From an uncultured Flavobacteriaceae bacterium (GTDB lineage: Bacteria; Bacteroidota; Bacteroidia; Flavobacteriales; Flavobacteriaceae): DNA of 64,000 nucleotides. The notes beneath the pieces are model-generated. The model saw only the letters and a list, made by a program, of their open reading frames with translations. It had not been told where the DNA came from and searched no databases. Both the position numbers and the translations under genes were made by a program. Location: positions 62,001 through 126,000 of the forward strand of contig CANMFQ010000012.1 of the NCBI GenBank assembly GCA_947497145.1. The letters are read 5' to 3'. Each line of letters begins with the position of its first letter. Positions within the stretch are counted from its first letter, which is position 1. Shown here one piece after another: positions 27,449 to 36,735 of the stretch.

Positions 27449-28561
27449 TTAGTTTGTATCAATTATGCGTAACATAGTATTGGATTTAGCTACGGTTTCT
27501 TCCCATTCTTTTTCAGCATCAGAATCTTGAGTAACCCCACCACCCACATAAATAAGTGCTTTATTTTCAACCAATTGCATGCATCGTAAATTAACAAAAA
27601 GTGTGGTGGTATTTTTTACAGTTCTGTAGGCTCTATTTTCAATATTTCGTGTACTCCTGGCCCTTCCCTTATCTTCTTTACAATTAATTTCACCCAAAAA
27701 ACCCGTATAGTACCCTCTGCTATAGGTTTCATTTTCTAAAATGAAGGTTTTTGCCGTTTTCGTGGGTAAACCACAAACGGCTGGTGTAGGATGCAAAGCT
27801 TTAACGATATTTGCTAATTTTTCTTTCGCTAAAGTAGCCGTTATTTTTGTTCGTAGGTGCCAAAGATTACCCGCCCTAACTGATTCTCTTTTTCCTATAA
27901 CTAAATTTGATACCGAAGTGCTTAAGGCATCCGAAATGTAATCAGTAACTAATTGCTGTTCTTCTATTTCCTTTTTTTTCCATTCAGGAACAACATTCTC
28001 AATATATTTTTGCGTACCCGCCAAAGACATTGTGGTTAATTGCCGATGTGCCACCTGTAACAAAATTTCAGGAGTAGCACCCATCCACATACCTATTTTT
28101 GGGTGATACCAAAGGTAGCAAAACGCTGAAAAATAAACATCGAGTAACCGTTGAAATAAAGCTAAAGGTGCCGTTGTACAATCAACCTCCACACTTCTTG
28201 ATAGCACCACTTTTTTAAACAAACCGCTTTGAATGTTATCGATTCCCTTGTTAACCAAATCAATATGAATTCCTTTTTTCAGTTCATGTGTAGTACGATA
28301 GGGGTTTACTTTTTTAGCAGCGAAATCTGTAGGTTTATAGGTAGCTTGAATTTTTTTTGACTCCATCAACAACACGGCCGGACTATTCGTATCAAATGGC
28401 GCAAAAACAAAGCCCGACTCTGTAAAATCACGAACCTGATGCACTTGCGTATCTTCTTGAAAAATAGCATACACTATAGCTTCATTTGGCTTTCTGTAAA
28501 TAACAAAAGGAAGTTTTTTTTCGTACTGATTTGCTACGCTGTCTATAAGTTCTGAAAACAT
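27449..28561 (-). CDS. menF: Isochorismate synthase
   Basis: This 370-residue chorismate-binding enzyme would isomerise chorismate to isochorismate, the first committed step of menaquinone synthesis. The C-terminal catalytic domain is clear: KVVLSRSVEVD near residue 135, MWMGATPEILLQV near 180, TMSLAGTQKYIE, HPTPAVCGLPTKTA near 270 and YSRGYYTGFLGEIN near 295, followed by NLRCMQL and IYVGGGVT. The hotdog thioesterase gene ends 1 base upstream. Isochorismate for a catechol siderophore is an alternative use, but no dihydroxybenzoate genes are near, and menD is next to it. Confidence 0.93.
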   Translation of the reverse strand: MFSELIDSVANQYEKKLPFVIYRKPNEAIVYAIFQEDTQVHQVRDFTESGFVFAPFDTNSPAVLLMESKKIQATYKPTDFAAKKVNPYRTTHELKKGIHIDLVNKGIDNIQSGLFKKVVLSRSVEVDCTTAPLALFQRLLDVYFSAFCYLWYHPKIGMWMGATPEILLQVAHRQLTTMSLAGTQKYIENVVPEWKKKEIEEQQLVTDYISDALSTSVSNLVIGKRESVRAGNLWHLRTKITATLAKEKLANIVKALHPTPAVCGLPTKTAKTFILENETYSRGYYTGFLGEINCKEDKGRARSTRNIENRAYRTVKNTTTLFVNLRCMQLVENKALIYVGGGVTQDSDAEKEWEETVAKSNTMLRIIDTN

Positions 28562-28562
28562 A

Positions 28563-28985
28563 CTATTTTCTTGGTAAAGAAATGGTGGTCAATTTACAAA
28601 TGGAGATTAAATGCCCCTCAACATCTGTGATTTTGATTTCCCATAACTGGGTAGTTCTTCCTTTGTGTACAATAGTAGCTCTAGCAAAAACATCACCCTC
28701 ACGTACACTTTTTACATGGTTAGCAGCAATCTCAATACCGCGAACAAAAACCTTTTGCCCATCTAAAAAAATATACGATGCAGTACTACCGACACTTTCG
28801 GCAAGAGCTACAGAAGCACCCCCATGCAACACACCGTCTGGCTGATGCACTCTGGAGTTTACAGGCATTTTCGCAACTAAAAAATCTTCTCCTACATCAA
28901 TATATTCAATTTGCAATGTTTCCATCAAGGTGTTTTTTGAAGAAGCATTACATATCTTCAGAATTTTTTCTTTATAATCGTTCAT
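28563..28985 (-). CDS. PaaI-type hotdog thioesterase, probable DHNA-CoA thioesterase
   Basis: This 140-residue protein has the single hotdog fold of the PaaI/YbgC-like thioesterases. The active-site stretch HQPDGVLHGGASVALAES near residue 47 carries the conserved HGG and the Glu of the helix. The C-terminal strand region has GRTTQLWEIKITD. It is the first gene of a set with menF (1 base apart) and menD, so hydrolysis of 1,4-dihydroxy-2-naphthoyl-CoA in menaquinone synthesis is the likely role. Its promoter must lie within the 72 bases shared with the divergent hydrolase gene. Confidence 0.85.
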   Translation of the reverse strand: MNDYKEKILKICNASSKNTLMETLQIEYIDVGEDFLVAKMPVNSRVHQPDGVLHGGASVALAESVGSTASYIFLDGQKVFVRGIEIAANHVKSVREGDVFARATIVHKGRTTQLWEIKITDVEGHLISICKLTTISLPRK

Positions 28986-29057
28986 GTATTTTTTTTGTAA
29001 AATTAAGCATTAACAAACCAAAAAAGACTTTCCTTTATATTGAATTAAAAAGATCGT

Positions 29058-29702
29058 ATGAATAAGCAAGAAAAACAAGTAGCCTACACGACTACAAATA
29101 CCTACAGCACCCTAAATACATTAACCAACGACACAAAAAATATTTGGATTGTTCTCCATGGTATCGGCTATCTCAGTAAATATTTCATCCACTATTTTGA
29201 CAGCCTCAACCCTACTGAAAATTATATTATCGCGCCACAGGCACCATCAAAATACTATTTAAAAAACCAATACAAGTATGTTGGTGCCAGCTGGCTAACC
29301 AAGGTAAATACCAAACTTGAAACCGTCAACGTACTGCACTATTTAGATGCAGTATTGGCTACCGAAAAGCTTCCTAAAAAATGTAAGTTACATATTTTTG
29401 GTTTTTCGCAAGGCGTATCAATTGCTACAAGATGGGTCGTATCAAGACAATTGGCTTGCCATCAATTGGTTTTGTATGCAGGTAAAATTCCTGAAGAACT
29501 TGTACCTGCAGATTTCAATTTTTTGATTGAACAAAAAACACAAGTAATCAGCATCATTGGAAATCAAGACCAATACCTTACTGAGGGCTTACTAAAAAAT
29601 GAGTCCGAAAAAATCAACATTTTATTTCAAAAACAAGCAAAACAAGTTATTTTTGAAGGAGGACATGAAATAAAAAAAGAATTGCTACCTAAATTGCTCT
29701 AA
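29058..29702 (+). CDS. Alpha/beta hydrolase, phospholipase/carboxylesterase type
   Basis: This 214-residue protein has the alpha/beta hydrolase pattern: WIVLHGIGYLS near residue 30 for the oxyanion region, the nucleophile elbow GFSQGVS near 115, the Asp in IGNQDQYLT near 172, and His in EGGHEIKKE near 202. This resembles the short carboxylesterase/YpfH branch. The substrate cannot be told. It diverges from the menaquinone genes across 72 bases and is followed by a GNAT gene after one base, so it is cotranscribed with that gene. No signal peptide, so probably cytoplasmic. Confidence 0.82.
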   Translation: MNKQEKQVAYTTTNTYSTLNTLTNDTKNIWIVLHGIGYLSKYFIHYFDSLNPTENYIIAPQAPSKYYLKNQYKYVGASWLTKVNTKLETVNVLHYLDAVLATEKLPKKCKLHIFGFSQGVSIATRWVVSRQLACHQLVLYAGKIPEELVPADFNFLIEQKTQVISIIGNQDQYLTEGLLKNESEKINILFQKQAKQVIFEGGHEIKKELLPKLL

Positions 29703-29703
29703 A

Positions 29704-30282
29704 ATGAATCACTTTCCAAAACTGACTAGTAATCGTCTTATTTTAGATCAATTGAAACATACTGATATTGAAACTATTACAGCGCATGCTAATAATACAA
29801 AAATAGTTGACAATACCCGTACTATGCCCTACCCCTATTTTGAAGAAGATGCTGTTTCATGGATAAATCTTGCCAACCAAGGCTATAAAAAGAAAGACCA
29901 TTTTATTTTTGCTATACGCCTAAAAGCCGACAAAAAACTGATTGGTGGAATTGGTCTTGATATAAACCTTCAAAATAACCGTGCAGAGCTTGGTTACTGG
30001 CTAGCAGAAACTTTTTGGAATAAAGGATACACCACAGAGGCAGTACAAGAGATAATACAGTTTGGATTTGAAAAACTACACCTAAATAAAATTATCGCTG
30101 TTCATTTAACCTCTAATATCGCATCAGGAAAAGTAATGATTAAAAATAAAATGATTAAAGAAGCAGAATTAGTTGATCATGATTTAAAAAGAGGTGCTAC
30201 TACGAATAATCCATCGTATGTGTCATTAATTCAATATCGATTAACCAAAAAAGAGTATCAATCTTTATTCTTATTTAAATGA
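29704..30282 (+). CDS. GNAT N-acetyltransferase, RimJ/RimL-like
   Basis: This 192-residue protein looks like the acetyltransferases that modify protein N-termini or small amines with acetyl-CoA. It begins with LTSNRLILDQLKHTD, typical of the RimJ/RimL-like branch, then has IGGIGLDINLQNNRAELGYWL near 80, the acetyl-CoA loop FWNKGYTTEAV near 108, and NLTSNI-like HLTSNIASGKVM near 140. The start ATG overlaps the end of the hydrolase gene region with 1 base between the stop and start. The substrate is unknown. Confidence 0.85.
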   Translation: MNHFPKLTSNRLILDQLKHTDIETITAHANNTKIVDNTRTMPYPYFEEDAVSWINLANQGYKKKDHFIFAIRLKADKKLIGGIGLDINLQNNRAELGYWLAETFWNKGYTTEAVQEIIQFGFEKLHLNKIIAVHLTSNIASGKVMIKNKMIKEAELVDHDLKRGATTNNPSYVSLIQYRLTKKEYQSLFLFK

Positions 30283-30710
30283 GCGTTTCTTAGAAAACAA
30301 CACTGTTAAATTAGTACTGTTTAAAATAACCGATACCGAAGTACTTTATCCTATAGTAAAGCAAATAGAAGTCTTCACCTATGGTTCCTCTGATATTTCT
30401 ACTATCTAAAAGTTAAAAGCCTACCTACAAAATGCGCTAAAACAAGCATCATAAGGAAAGGCTATGCCTATTGTAGGTTAACAATAAAACTATAGGAGCC
30501 CTCGCTATGGAAATATAGACACTAAAAATAAGGTATTACCTATTCGATGGATATCGATTGCTCCTCATATGCGAGGTACTGGTTTTAATCATCAAATGAA
30601 GTTTCTTAAGTTCGCTAATGCATTTGAAATATTGAGTTCTTTTAAGGTAGAATTTAGCATTGATAAAAGAAAAATAGTCGCTAGAAAAGCTGTTGAAAAA
30701 TCAGGTACTA
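30283..30710. other. Non-coding or decayed stretch
   Basis: This region after the GNAT gene holds only short plus-strand reading fragments broken by stops, such as one starting near 30310 and another near 30500-30717. None matches a family I can name. Together with the integrase fragment that follows, it looks like decayed mobile DNA. Confidence 0.4.
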
Positions 30711-30857
30711 CCTTATGAATTTTCAGAGAAAGAATGGTATTACACAAAAATAATATAAAGCGAAATTCCTGTTGCTACGGTATTAAAAAAAATGATAGGG
30801 CATAAAACAACCCATTTAAAAACAATGTTGCGATTAAAAGCATTTACGACCTTATAA
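30711..30857 (+). pseudogene. Remnant of a tyrosine recombinase C-terminus
   Basis: One frame reads YEFSEKEWYYTKII, a stop, then SEIPVATVLKKMIGHKTTHLKTM before the final stop. The part VATVLKKMIGHKTTHLKT resembles the C-terminal catalytic segment of phage-type integrases, where LGHKSIxTTxxY is typical, though the nucleophile Tyr is not present. No upstream integrase body is intact. It is best read as a short relic of a past integration. Confidence 0.4.
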
Positions 30858-30876
30858 TTCAGCCCATGACATCACT

Positions 30877-31800
30877 TTATTCGGGCTGTTTTTCAATATT
30901 TTCAATCTCATAATAAGTGATACTTCGGCTCTTATAAGTGTTGTCGGGAGTGATAATTTCTTTTACCCAATTTCCATTTTTGTCATATTGATATAAAAAG
31001 TTCTTCTCTACGGTAGTCGCTCCTTTCGTAGTACGTGTACTAGCAAGTTTATCTAATTCATCATAGGTATAGGTAATCATTTTTTCTTGCTCATATTGTT
31101 TCGTTTCCTCATTAAAAAAAAGCCATTTTTTTGAAAGTAACTTATCCATTAAACCATACACTACTTCTATTGCAGAGCTGGGTTCACCCTCTATAAACTT
31201 TTGCGTACGTACAACCTTTGTAAAAACACCATCTTCAAGTAACTGTATGGTAGTTTCTTCTAATTTTTGCAATACACCATTAACATGATAACTTTTTGAT
31301 TTTTTGTCATTGTCTTCAGCGTAGGTAATCAAGGTTTCATCAATACCGCTATTGTTAGAGCGTACAATTCGAACCAATGTGTCAGTCTTAAAATAATACT
31401 CAAACTGATCTAAAAAATCCTTTTGGTACGATATTATTTTCTCTGTGACCTTCAAATTTGATATTGAATCTCTAGTATAAAAATTTGCTATTGAAGAAGA
31501 AGCGTCAAGGGTTTTGTTTCTGTATATTTCGAGCCGCTTTTCTAATAAATGTGCTTTATCATAGGTATAATACGTAATATCATAATCTGATTCATTGTAG
31601 CGAGTAACAGATTTTGTCAGAAAGCCATTTTTATTAAAATCATATTCTTCTTTCCCATAATGAGCACTAACCATACACGATTTCACCTTTCCTACTAAAT
31701 CAAAATCTTCAGCGGTAAAAATTTTAATTTCTTGAGAAAGCAGTGCATCAGAAAAAAGAAAAAATGCGGCAATGAATAAAACAAAGTAGTTATTTTTCAT
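30877..31800 (-). CDS. Secreted protein with YD-repeat-like strands
   Basis: This 307-residue protein has a signal peptide (about 1-22, ending LLSQ) and a body of short beta-rich units with recurring Tyr-Asp-Lys or Tyr-Asp-Glu patterns, such as YTYDKAHLLEKR, YTYDELDKLAST and YQYDKNGNWVKE. These look like degenerate YD or RHS-type repeats found in many secreted Bacteroidota proteins of unknown role. No toxin domain is attached. It has a textbook Bacteroidota promoter (31805-31835) with the ATG only 4 bases after the -7 box. A function cannot be assigned. Confidence 0.75.
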   Translation of the reverse strand: MKNNYFVLFIAAFFLFSDALLSQEIKIFTAEDFDLVGKVKSCMVSAHYGKEEYDFNKNGFLTKSVTRYNESDYDITYYTYDKAHLLEKRLEIYRNKTLDASSSIANFYTRDSISNLKVTEKIISYQKDFLDQFEYYFKTDTLVRIVRSNNSGIDETLITYAEDNDKKSKSYHVNGVLQKLEETTIQLLEDGVFTKVVRTQKFIEGEPSSAIEVVYGLMDKLLSKKWLFFNEETKQYEQEKMITYTYDELDKLASTRTTKGATTVEKNFLYQYDKNGNWVKEIITPDNTYKSRSITYYEIENIEKQPE

Positions 31801-31804
31801 AATA

Positions 31805-31835
31805 CAAAATTACTCGTTATTATACTCTTAACAAA
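31805..31835 (-). promoter_or_regulatory. Canonical Bacteroidota promoter with near-leaderless start
   Basis: Minus-strand TTTG (31832-31835), a 19-base spacer and TAATTTTG (31805-31812) match the published Bacteroidota consensus of TTTG, 19-21 bases, TAnnTTTG. The start codon at 31800 follows 4 bases later, so the transcript would begin at or just before the ATG. Confidence 0.75.
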
Positions 31836-31941
31836 GGGAATACCCATTCACTCTGTAGTTTACAATTTCTTAAACTATTAAAAGCAACCTAAACTATATC
31901 TTTACGTACTACAAATTACAAAAACTTTTAGCTTATAAAGT

Positions 31942-32850
31942 ATGTTTAAATCAACCATCTTATTAATCACATTAACACTAACAAGCTGCAACTCCAAAAC
32001 TACCTCAACAACATACCCAGAATTTGAAATAGGCGTTGTTGCTGATTGTCAGTATTGCAATTGTGATGCCAGTAATACACGTTTTTATAAAAAGAGCGCT
32101 AAACGTTTACAAGATGCCGTACATGAACTAAACCAACATCATTTGGCGTATGCTATTCATTTGGGCGACTTCATTGATAGAGATTTTAAAAGTTTTGATA
32201 CCGTTGCTCCTATTTGGAACAAGTTAAAAGCGCCAAAATACCATGTGCTGGGCAATCATGATTTTAGTGTAACAGATTCTTTAAAACCGTTGGTTTTAAA
32301 AAAGATGTATTTACAAAACAGGTATTACAGTATTGTTAAAAATAACTGGCGTTTTATTGTGTTAGATGGCAATGACTTGAGCGTACATGGAGCCTTAAAT
32401 AAGAAGAAAAAACAGCAAACTGATTCATTATTTCAATTATTACAAAATAAAAACTTACCCAACGTGGTACACTGGAATGGAGGTTTGAGTAATACGCAAT
32501 TACAATGGGTAAAAAAGGAACTAGCTCTAGCTACGACGAATAACGAAAGTGTTGGCTTCTTTTGTCACTTTGCTGCCCTAGGAAAAGAGCAAACACACAA
32601 TTTATTAAATTACCAACAATTTCTTGATAGCATTAGACCATATGACTGCGTTAAATTCTACTTTAATGGTCATAATCATGCTGGTAGTTATGTTCAAAAA
32701 AATGGGGTTCATTTTTTAAATTTCAAAGGTATGGTTGACACGCAAGATTCTACCGCCTTTGCAACCGTTAAATTTCGTAAAGATTCTATTTTAGTACGTG
32801 GTTTTGGTCGAGAAATTTCACGAGGTCTAAAAATTAAAGTAGCGCATTAA
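31942..32850 (+). CDS. Lipoprotein metallophosphoesterase, ADPRibase-Mn-like
   Basis: This 302-residue protein starts with a lipoprotein signal (LTLTSC, Cys16). It has the calcineurin-like metal motifs: GVVADCQYCNCD near 33, GDFIDRD near 76, LGNHDF near 100, and GHNHAG near 246. The D-x-Q-Y form of the first motif and the following layout resemble the manganese-dependent ADP-ribose/CDP-alcohol diphosphatases rather than the common DxH type. It is predicted to act on the cell surface or in the periplasm on nucleotide-linked or choline-type diphosphates; the substrate is a guess. It converges with dnaK across a two-way terminator. Confidence 0.86.
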   Translation: MFKSTILLITLTLTSCNSKTTSTTYPEFEIGVVADCQYCNCDASNTRFYKKSAKRLQDAVHELNQHHLAYAIHLGDFIDRDFKSFDTVAPIWNKLKAPKYHVLGNHDFSVTDSLKPLVLKKMYLQNRYYSIVKNNWRFIVLDGNDLSVHGALNKKKKQQTDSLFQLLQNKNLPNVVHWNGGLSNTQLQWVKKELALATTNNESVGFFCHFAALGKEQTHNLLNYQQFLDSIRPYDCVKFYFNGHNHAGSYVQKNGVHFLNFKGMVDTQDSTAFATVKFRKDSILVRGFGREISRGLKIKVAH

Positions 32851-32952
32851 AATTGCGTTGAGGGTTTAAAAATATATTCCGCTCATAAATTGCTTTAAAA
32901 TATACCGCTAGGTTACATTAACTTTTATAAGTCGTGACAATTCTGCGCATTA

Positions 32953-32986
32953 AAAAACCCGCAAAGCTAGTAGCCTTGCGGGTTTT
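32953..32986. terminator. Bidirectional intrinsic terminator
   Basis: AAAACCCGCAA (32954-32964) pairs with TTGCGGGTTTT (32976-32986) around an 11-base loop. A/T runs flank both sides, so it can stop transcription of the metallophosphoesterase gene on the plus strand and dnaK on the minus strand. Confidence 0.85.
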
Positions 32987-33004
32987 AAATTCAATAGAAA
33001 ACTA

Positions 33005-34909
33005 TTATTTCACTTCTTCAAAATCAACATCTTCAACGTTGTCACCTTCTGCATTTGCATCAGCTGTTGCTTCTCCTTGAGGAGCAGCTCCACCTTGCTG
33101 TGCTTCTGCTTGTGCTTTATACATTTCTTCAGATGCTACTTTCCAAGCTTCATTAATTTTATCTAAAGCTGGCGTAACTAATGCCAAATCTTTTGTTTCG
33201 TATGCTTTTTTCAATTCTTCTAAAGCTTCTTCAATTGGTTTCTTCTTGTCATCAGACAATTTATCACCAAATTCTTTTAGTTGCTTTTCTGTTTGAAAAA
33301 TCATACCATCTGCCTCATTCAATTTATCGGCAGTTTCTCTCGCTTTTTTATCAGCCTCAGCATTTGCTTCAGCATCTGCTTTCATTTTTTGAATTTCTTC
33401 TTCTGTTAAACCTGAAGATGCTTCAATACGAATATCTTGAGACTTACCTGTGGCTTTATCTGTAGCAGATACTTTTATAATACCGTTGGCATCAATATCA
33501 AAAGTTACTTCAATTTGAGGTGTTCCTCGTGGTGCTGGTGGAATTCCGTCTAAATGAAAACGTCCAATTGTTTTGTTATCGGCTGCCATTTGACGCTCTC
33601 CTTGCAACACATGAATCTCAACCGATGGTTGATTATCTGCTGCTGTTGAAAACACCTGAGATTTTTTAGTTGGGATAGTTGTATTTGCTTCAATCAACTT
33701 GGTAAATACATTACCCATAGTTTCAATACCTAAAGATAGTGGCGTTACGTCAAGCAACAATACATCTTTCACATCTCCTGTTAAAACACCTCCTTGTATA
33801 GCGGCACCAATGGCAACAACCTCATCAGGGTTTACTCCTTTTGAAGGTTTTTTACCAAAGAATTTCTCTACAGCATCTTGTACCGCAGGTATACGTGTTG
33901 AACCACCTACTAAAATAATCTCGTCAATATCACTTTTTGATAATCCAGCAGATTTTAAAGCTGTTTCACAAGGCGCTATTGTACGGGCAACCAAATCAGC
34001 AATAAGTTGTTCAAATTTTGCTTTTGTCAACGTACGCACCAAGTGTTTTGGTCCTGTAGCTGTAGCCGTTACATAAGGTAAATTAATTTCTGTTTGCGCA
34101 GAAGATGATAATTCTATTTTTGCTTTTTCGGCAGCTTCTCTCAAACGCTGTAAAGCCATAGCATCATCACGAAGATCAATACTCTCTTCCTTTTTAAACT
34201 CATCAGCCAACCAGTCAATAATTTTTTGATCAACATCATCACCTCCTAAGTGTGTATCTCCATCTGTTGACAATACTTCAAAAACACCATCACCTAATTC
34301 TAAGATAGAAACATCATGTGTTCCACCTCCAAAGTCAAAAACAACTACTTTTTGATCGGTGTCTTTCTTGTCCATACCATAAGCCAAAGAAGCAGACGTT
34401 GGCTCGTTTATAATACGCTCTACCGTAAGACCTGCAATTTCACCTGCCTCTTTTGTAGCTTGTCTTTGTGCATCATTAAAATAAGCAGGTACTGTAATTA
34501 CCGCTCTAGAGACATCTTGACCTAAATAATCTTCGGCTGTTTTCTTCATTTTCTGAAGAATCATAGCAGACAATTCTTGTGGTGAATACAAACGACCATT
34601 GATATCAACCCTTGGCGTATCATTGTCACCTTTTACTACTTTGTAGGGTACACGTTCGGCTTCTTTCTTAGACTCCGAATACTTGTTACCCATAAATCTC
34701 TTAATTGAATATATGGTATTGTGAGGGTTAGTTACTGCTTGTCTTTTTGCAGGGTCACCAACTTTTATCTCTCCTCCTTCAACAAAGGCAATTACTGATG
34801 GTGTAGTTCGTTTGCCTTCTGCATTTGGAATCACCACTGGCTCATTACCCTCCATTACAGAGACGCAGGAGTTTGTAGTACCTAAATCTATTCCTATAAT
34901 CTTACTCAT
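33005..34909 (-). CDS. dnaK: Molecular chaperone DnaK (Hsp70)
   Basis: This 634-residue protein is a full-length Hsp70. The nucleotide-binding domain shows [15 protein letters not shown] at the start, [27 protein letters not shown] near 193 and [13 protein letters not shown] near 330. The substrate domain shows [33 protein letters not shown], and a helical lid that ends in an Ala/Gln/Gly-rich tail and [10 protein letters not shown]. It uses ATP cycles to bind and release unfolded proteins with DnaJ and GrpE, whose genes are not adjacent. It stands alone, with a terminator downstream and a possible sigma54-like promoter and palindrome upstream. Confidence 0.99.
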   Translation of the reverse strand: MSKIIGIDLGTTNSCVSVMEGNEPVVIPNAEGKRTTPSVIAFVEGGEIKVGDPAKRQAVTNPHNTIYSIKRFMGNKYSESKKEAERVPYKVVKGDNDTPRVDINGRLYSPQELSAMILQKMKKTAEDYLGQDVSRAVITVPAYFNDAQRQATKEAGEIAGLTVERIINEPTSASLAYGMDKKDTDQKVVVFDFGGGTHDVSILELGDGVFEVLSTDGDTHLGGDDVDQKIIDWLADEFKKEESIDLRDDAMALQRLREAAEKAKIELSSSAQTEINLPYVTATATGPKHLVRTLTKAKFEQLIADLVARTIAPCETALKSAGLSKSDIDEIILVGGSTRIPAVQDAVEKFFGKKPSKGVNPDEVVAIGAAIQGGVLTGDVKDVLLLDVTPLSLGIETMGNVFTKLIEANTTIPTKKSQVFSTAADNQPSVEIHVLQGERQMAADNKTIGRFHLDGIPPAPRGTPQIEVTFDIDANGIIKVSATDKATGKSQDIRIEASSGLTEEEIQKMKADAEANAEADKKARETADKLNEADGMIFQTEKQLKEFGDKLSDDKKKPIEEALEELKKAYETKDLALVTPALDKINEAWKVASEEMYKAQAEAQQGGAAPQGEATADANAEGDNVEDVDFEEVK

Positions 34910-34959
34910 TCTATATGTTTTAAAATATTAGTCTTAAAGTTTTTACTCGGTCTCTAAAT

Positions 34960-34976
34960 GACAAACAATATGCCAA
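34960..34976 (-). promoter_or_regulatory. Candidate sigma54-like promoter of dnaK
   Basis: Minus-strand TTGGCATATTGTTTGTC has TGGCA and TTTGT spaced as the -24 and -12 elements of RpoN promoters (consensus TGGCAC-N5-TTGC), with one mismatch at the conserved C of the -12 GC. It lies about 50 bases before the dnaK ATG. It is a pattern match only. Confidence 0.4.
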
Positions 34977-34987
34977 GTACTCAAAAC

Positions 34988-35000
34988 TGACAGGTTGTCA
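34988..35000. promoter_or_regulatory. Palindromic site upstream of dnaK
   Basis: TGACA-GGT-TGTCA is an inverted repeat with 5-base arms, 12 bases upstream (for dnaK) of the candidate promoter. It would suit a dimeric regulator of the stress response. CIRCE, the usual HrcA operator, is not present. Confidence 0.4.
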
Positions 35001-35339
35001 TTTTTTTTATACAGACTGCCTGCTATGATAATTACAAAAATGTACCACTTTGTATGAGTCATAACCCTTGTCAAGAAACATTCTTTAGTACAAACAGTTG
35101 GCACTAAATAAGAACTAAGGTGCAGACAAGAGAAACCAGCACAATAACAAAAACTAAGAAACAGGAAAAGAAAATTTGTTTTATTATTGCAACGTAACCA
35201 TCATAATTGGAGCTGCCTTGTCAAAAGACAAGTTCAATACGCATTTGACGGAATGCAGTATAAAATTTTTATTATTCAAATTCAACCTACAAGTGTAACA
35301 AATGCATAAAATGCCACTCTTTTAAAAAAAAATAGATTA
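35001..35339. other. Intergenic region without a recognised gene
   Basis: This stretch, between the dnaK regulatory sites and the next plus-strand gene, has no open frame of note and no RNA gene I recognise. It presumably contains the promoter of the gene at 35340, but no clean -33/-7 pair was found. Confidence 0.5.
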
Positions 35340-36617
35340 ATGAGACAAACATTTACCATATTTTTAGTGCTCTTTGTGAACCTCCAAATGTACAGCCAGT
35401 CCAAAGAAAATTATTTAAAAAACAATCGATATAATGTCACCTCAGATTTTAATTTTCCTCAAAACGATTTCAAAATCATTGGATTTGGCGCCTATCATGG
35501 AAGTGCAAAAACCGAGCAAACAGAAATGGCATTGTTACGCTCGCTAACTAAAGACGGCACCTTAAAATATTACCTTCCAGAAACAGACTTTAGCATTGGA
35601 CATTACTTTAATGAATACCTAAAAACAGGTGACACCATACTTTTAAGAGATTTAGTTACCTACTATGGTATACGTGTACCGCAAGACAAAAGTATTGAAA
35701 CATATAACAAATGGAAGGAAATTAAACAATTGAACGACCAGCTACCCGCTTCAAACAAGCTGACTGTAGTTGGCATAGACCTTTTAGTAAGTTACAAACA
35801 TACGGTCAAGCATTTATTAGAAATTTTAGCTGCTAAAGCGCACACACAAAATACAGTGCAAGAAATAGTTACAATGATTGAAAAAGACACAACAGATTTT
35901 TCTCCAGACTATGACAGTTATGCTAAAAAAGTCTTGAAAAATTTTGTAGTCAACTATGAAAAAAAACCTGCGCTCTTAACACCATATATTCGTGACACAT
36001 TTGCTTTTAAGCATATTATTAAAAATATAAAAAGAACATTTGAGGAGTATGATAACGGCCAGTTTAGAGAAAATACCATCTATGAAAATTACACGCATTT
36101 GAGTTCCTTATATCAATTTACCGAAAAACCGCAGTTTGTACGATTTGGTTTTTTTCATCTTGAAAAGGAAAAAGAAGGCAATAATACCTCCTTTTTTGCC
36201 AAACTTATTGAAAATAACACCTACAAACGAGAAGAAATTATAACTGTAATTGGATTCCTGACCAAAAGTCGCGTATTATGGGATACTATTTATGACAAAC
36301 AAGGTAATTACGAAAGCTTTACCACGGAAGGAGATTATGGTATTGGCGATTATGAAAAAGAATGTTTTTTGGGGATTGAAAATTTAAAAAAAGCTAGCTT
36401 CTCTGACATCACACTTTTTCGTTTGAATAAAGATAATACACCATTTGCTGATGGTAAACCTGATTTGATAGAAATTGTAATGCCTGGAGAAAAATCTAAT
36501 GGAGATTTAGTCAAAGGAAAATCAACTACCGACTTTATGGATTATGCAGTATTAATCTCTAACTCAAAAGCAAATACGCCTATTGAAGAAATGGGAACTA
36601 AAAAAGCAATTGATTAG
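35340..36617 (+). CDS. Secreted protein, possibly erythromycin-esterase/ChaN-like fold
   Basis: This 425-residue protein has a signal peptide (about 1-20, ending MYSQ). The mature part starts with KIIGFGAYHGSAKTEQTEMALLRSL, where a His-Gly after a small-residue strand and a following Glu recall the erythromycin-esterase and ChaN-type folds, and VVGIDLL follows near 142. I cannot confirm the family, and the expected later motifs are not clear. It stands alone between dnaK and the serine dehydratase gene. Function unknown; a periplasmic or surface location is likely. Confidence 0.7.
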   Translation: MRQTFTIFLVLFVNLQMYSQSKENYLKNNRYNVTSDFNFPQNDFKIIGFGAYHGSAKTEQTEMALLRSLTKDGTLKYYLPETDFSIGHYFNEYLKTGDTILLRDLVTYYGIRVPQDKSIETYNKWKEIKQLNDQLPASNKLTVVGIDLLVSYKHTVKHLLEILAAKAHTQNTVQEIVTMIEKDTTDFSPDYDSYAKKVLKNFVVNYEKKPALLTPYIRDTFAFKHIIKNIKRTFEEYDNGQFRENTIYENYTHLSSLYQFTEKPQFVRFGFFHLEKEKEGNNTSFFAKLIENNTYKREEIITVIGFLTKSRVLWDTIYDKQGNYESFTTEGDYGIGDYEKECFLGIENLKKASFSDITLFRLNKDNTPFADGKPDLIEIVMPGEKSNGDLVKGKSTTDFMDYAVLISNSKANTPIEEMGTKKAID

Positions 36618-36735
36618 CATTGTTCAACCCGCTTTTAAAAAATAGCTATCAAAGCCATCAGCAGATATCGTAAAATTTCTATGTGCAGAAACCAATAATA
36701 CCCTTACCTTTATCCCTGTTAAAACAAGCTGTGTT

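Noticed and set aside
27449-28561. menF as part of a siderophore pathway connected to the NRPS locus
   Set aside because: It is cotranscribed with a thioesterase gene and lies next to menD. No dihydroxybenzoate genes are near, so menaquinone is the simpler use.
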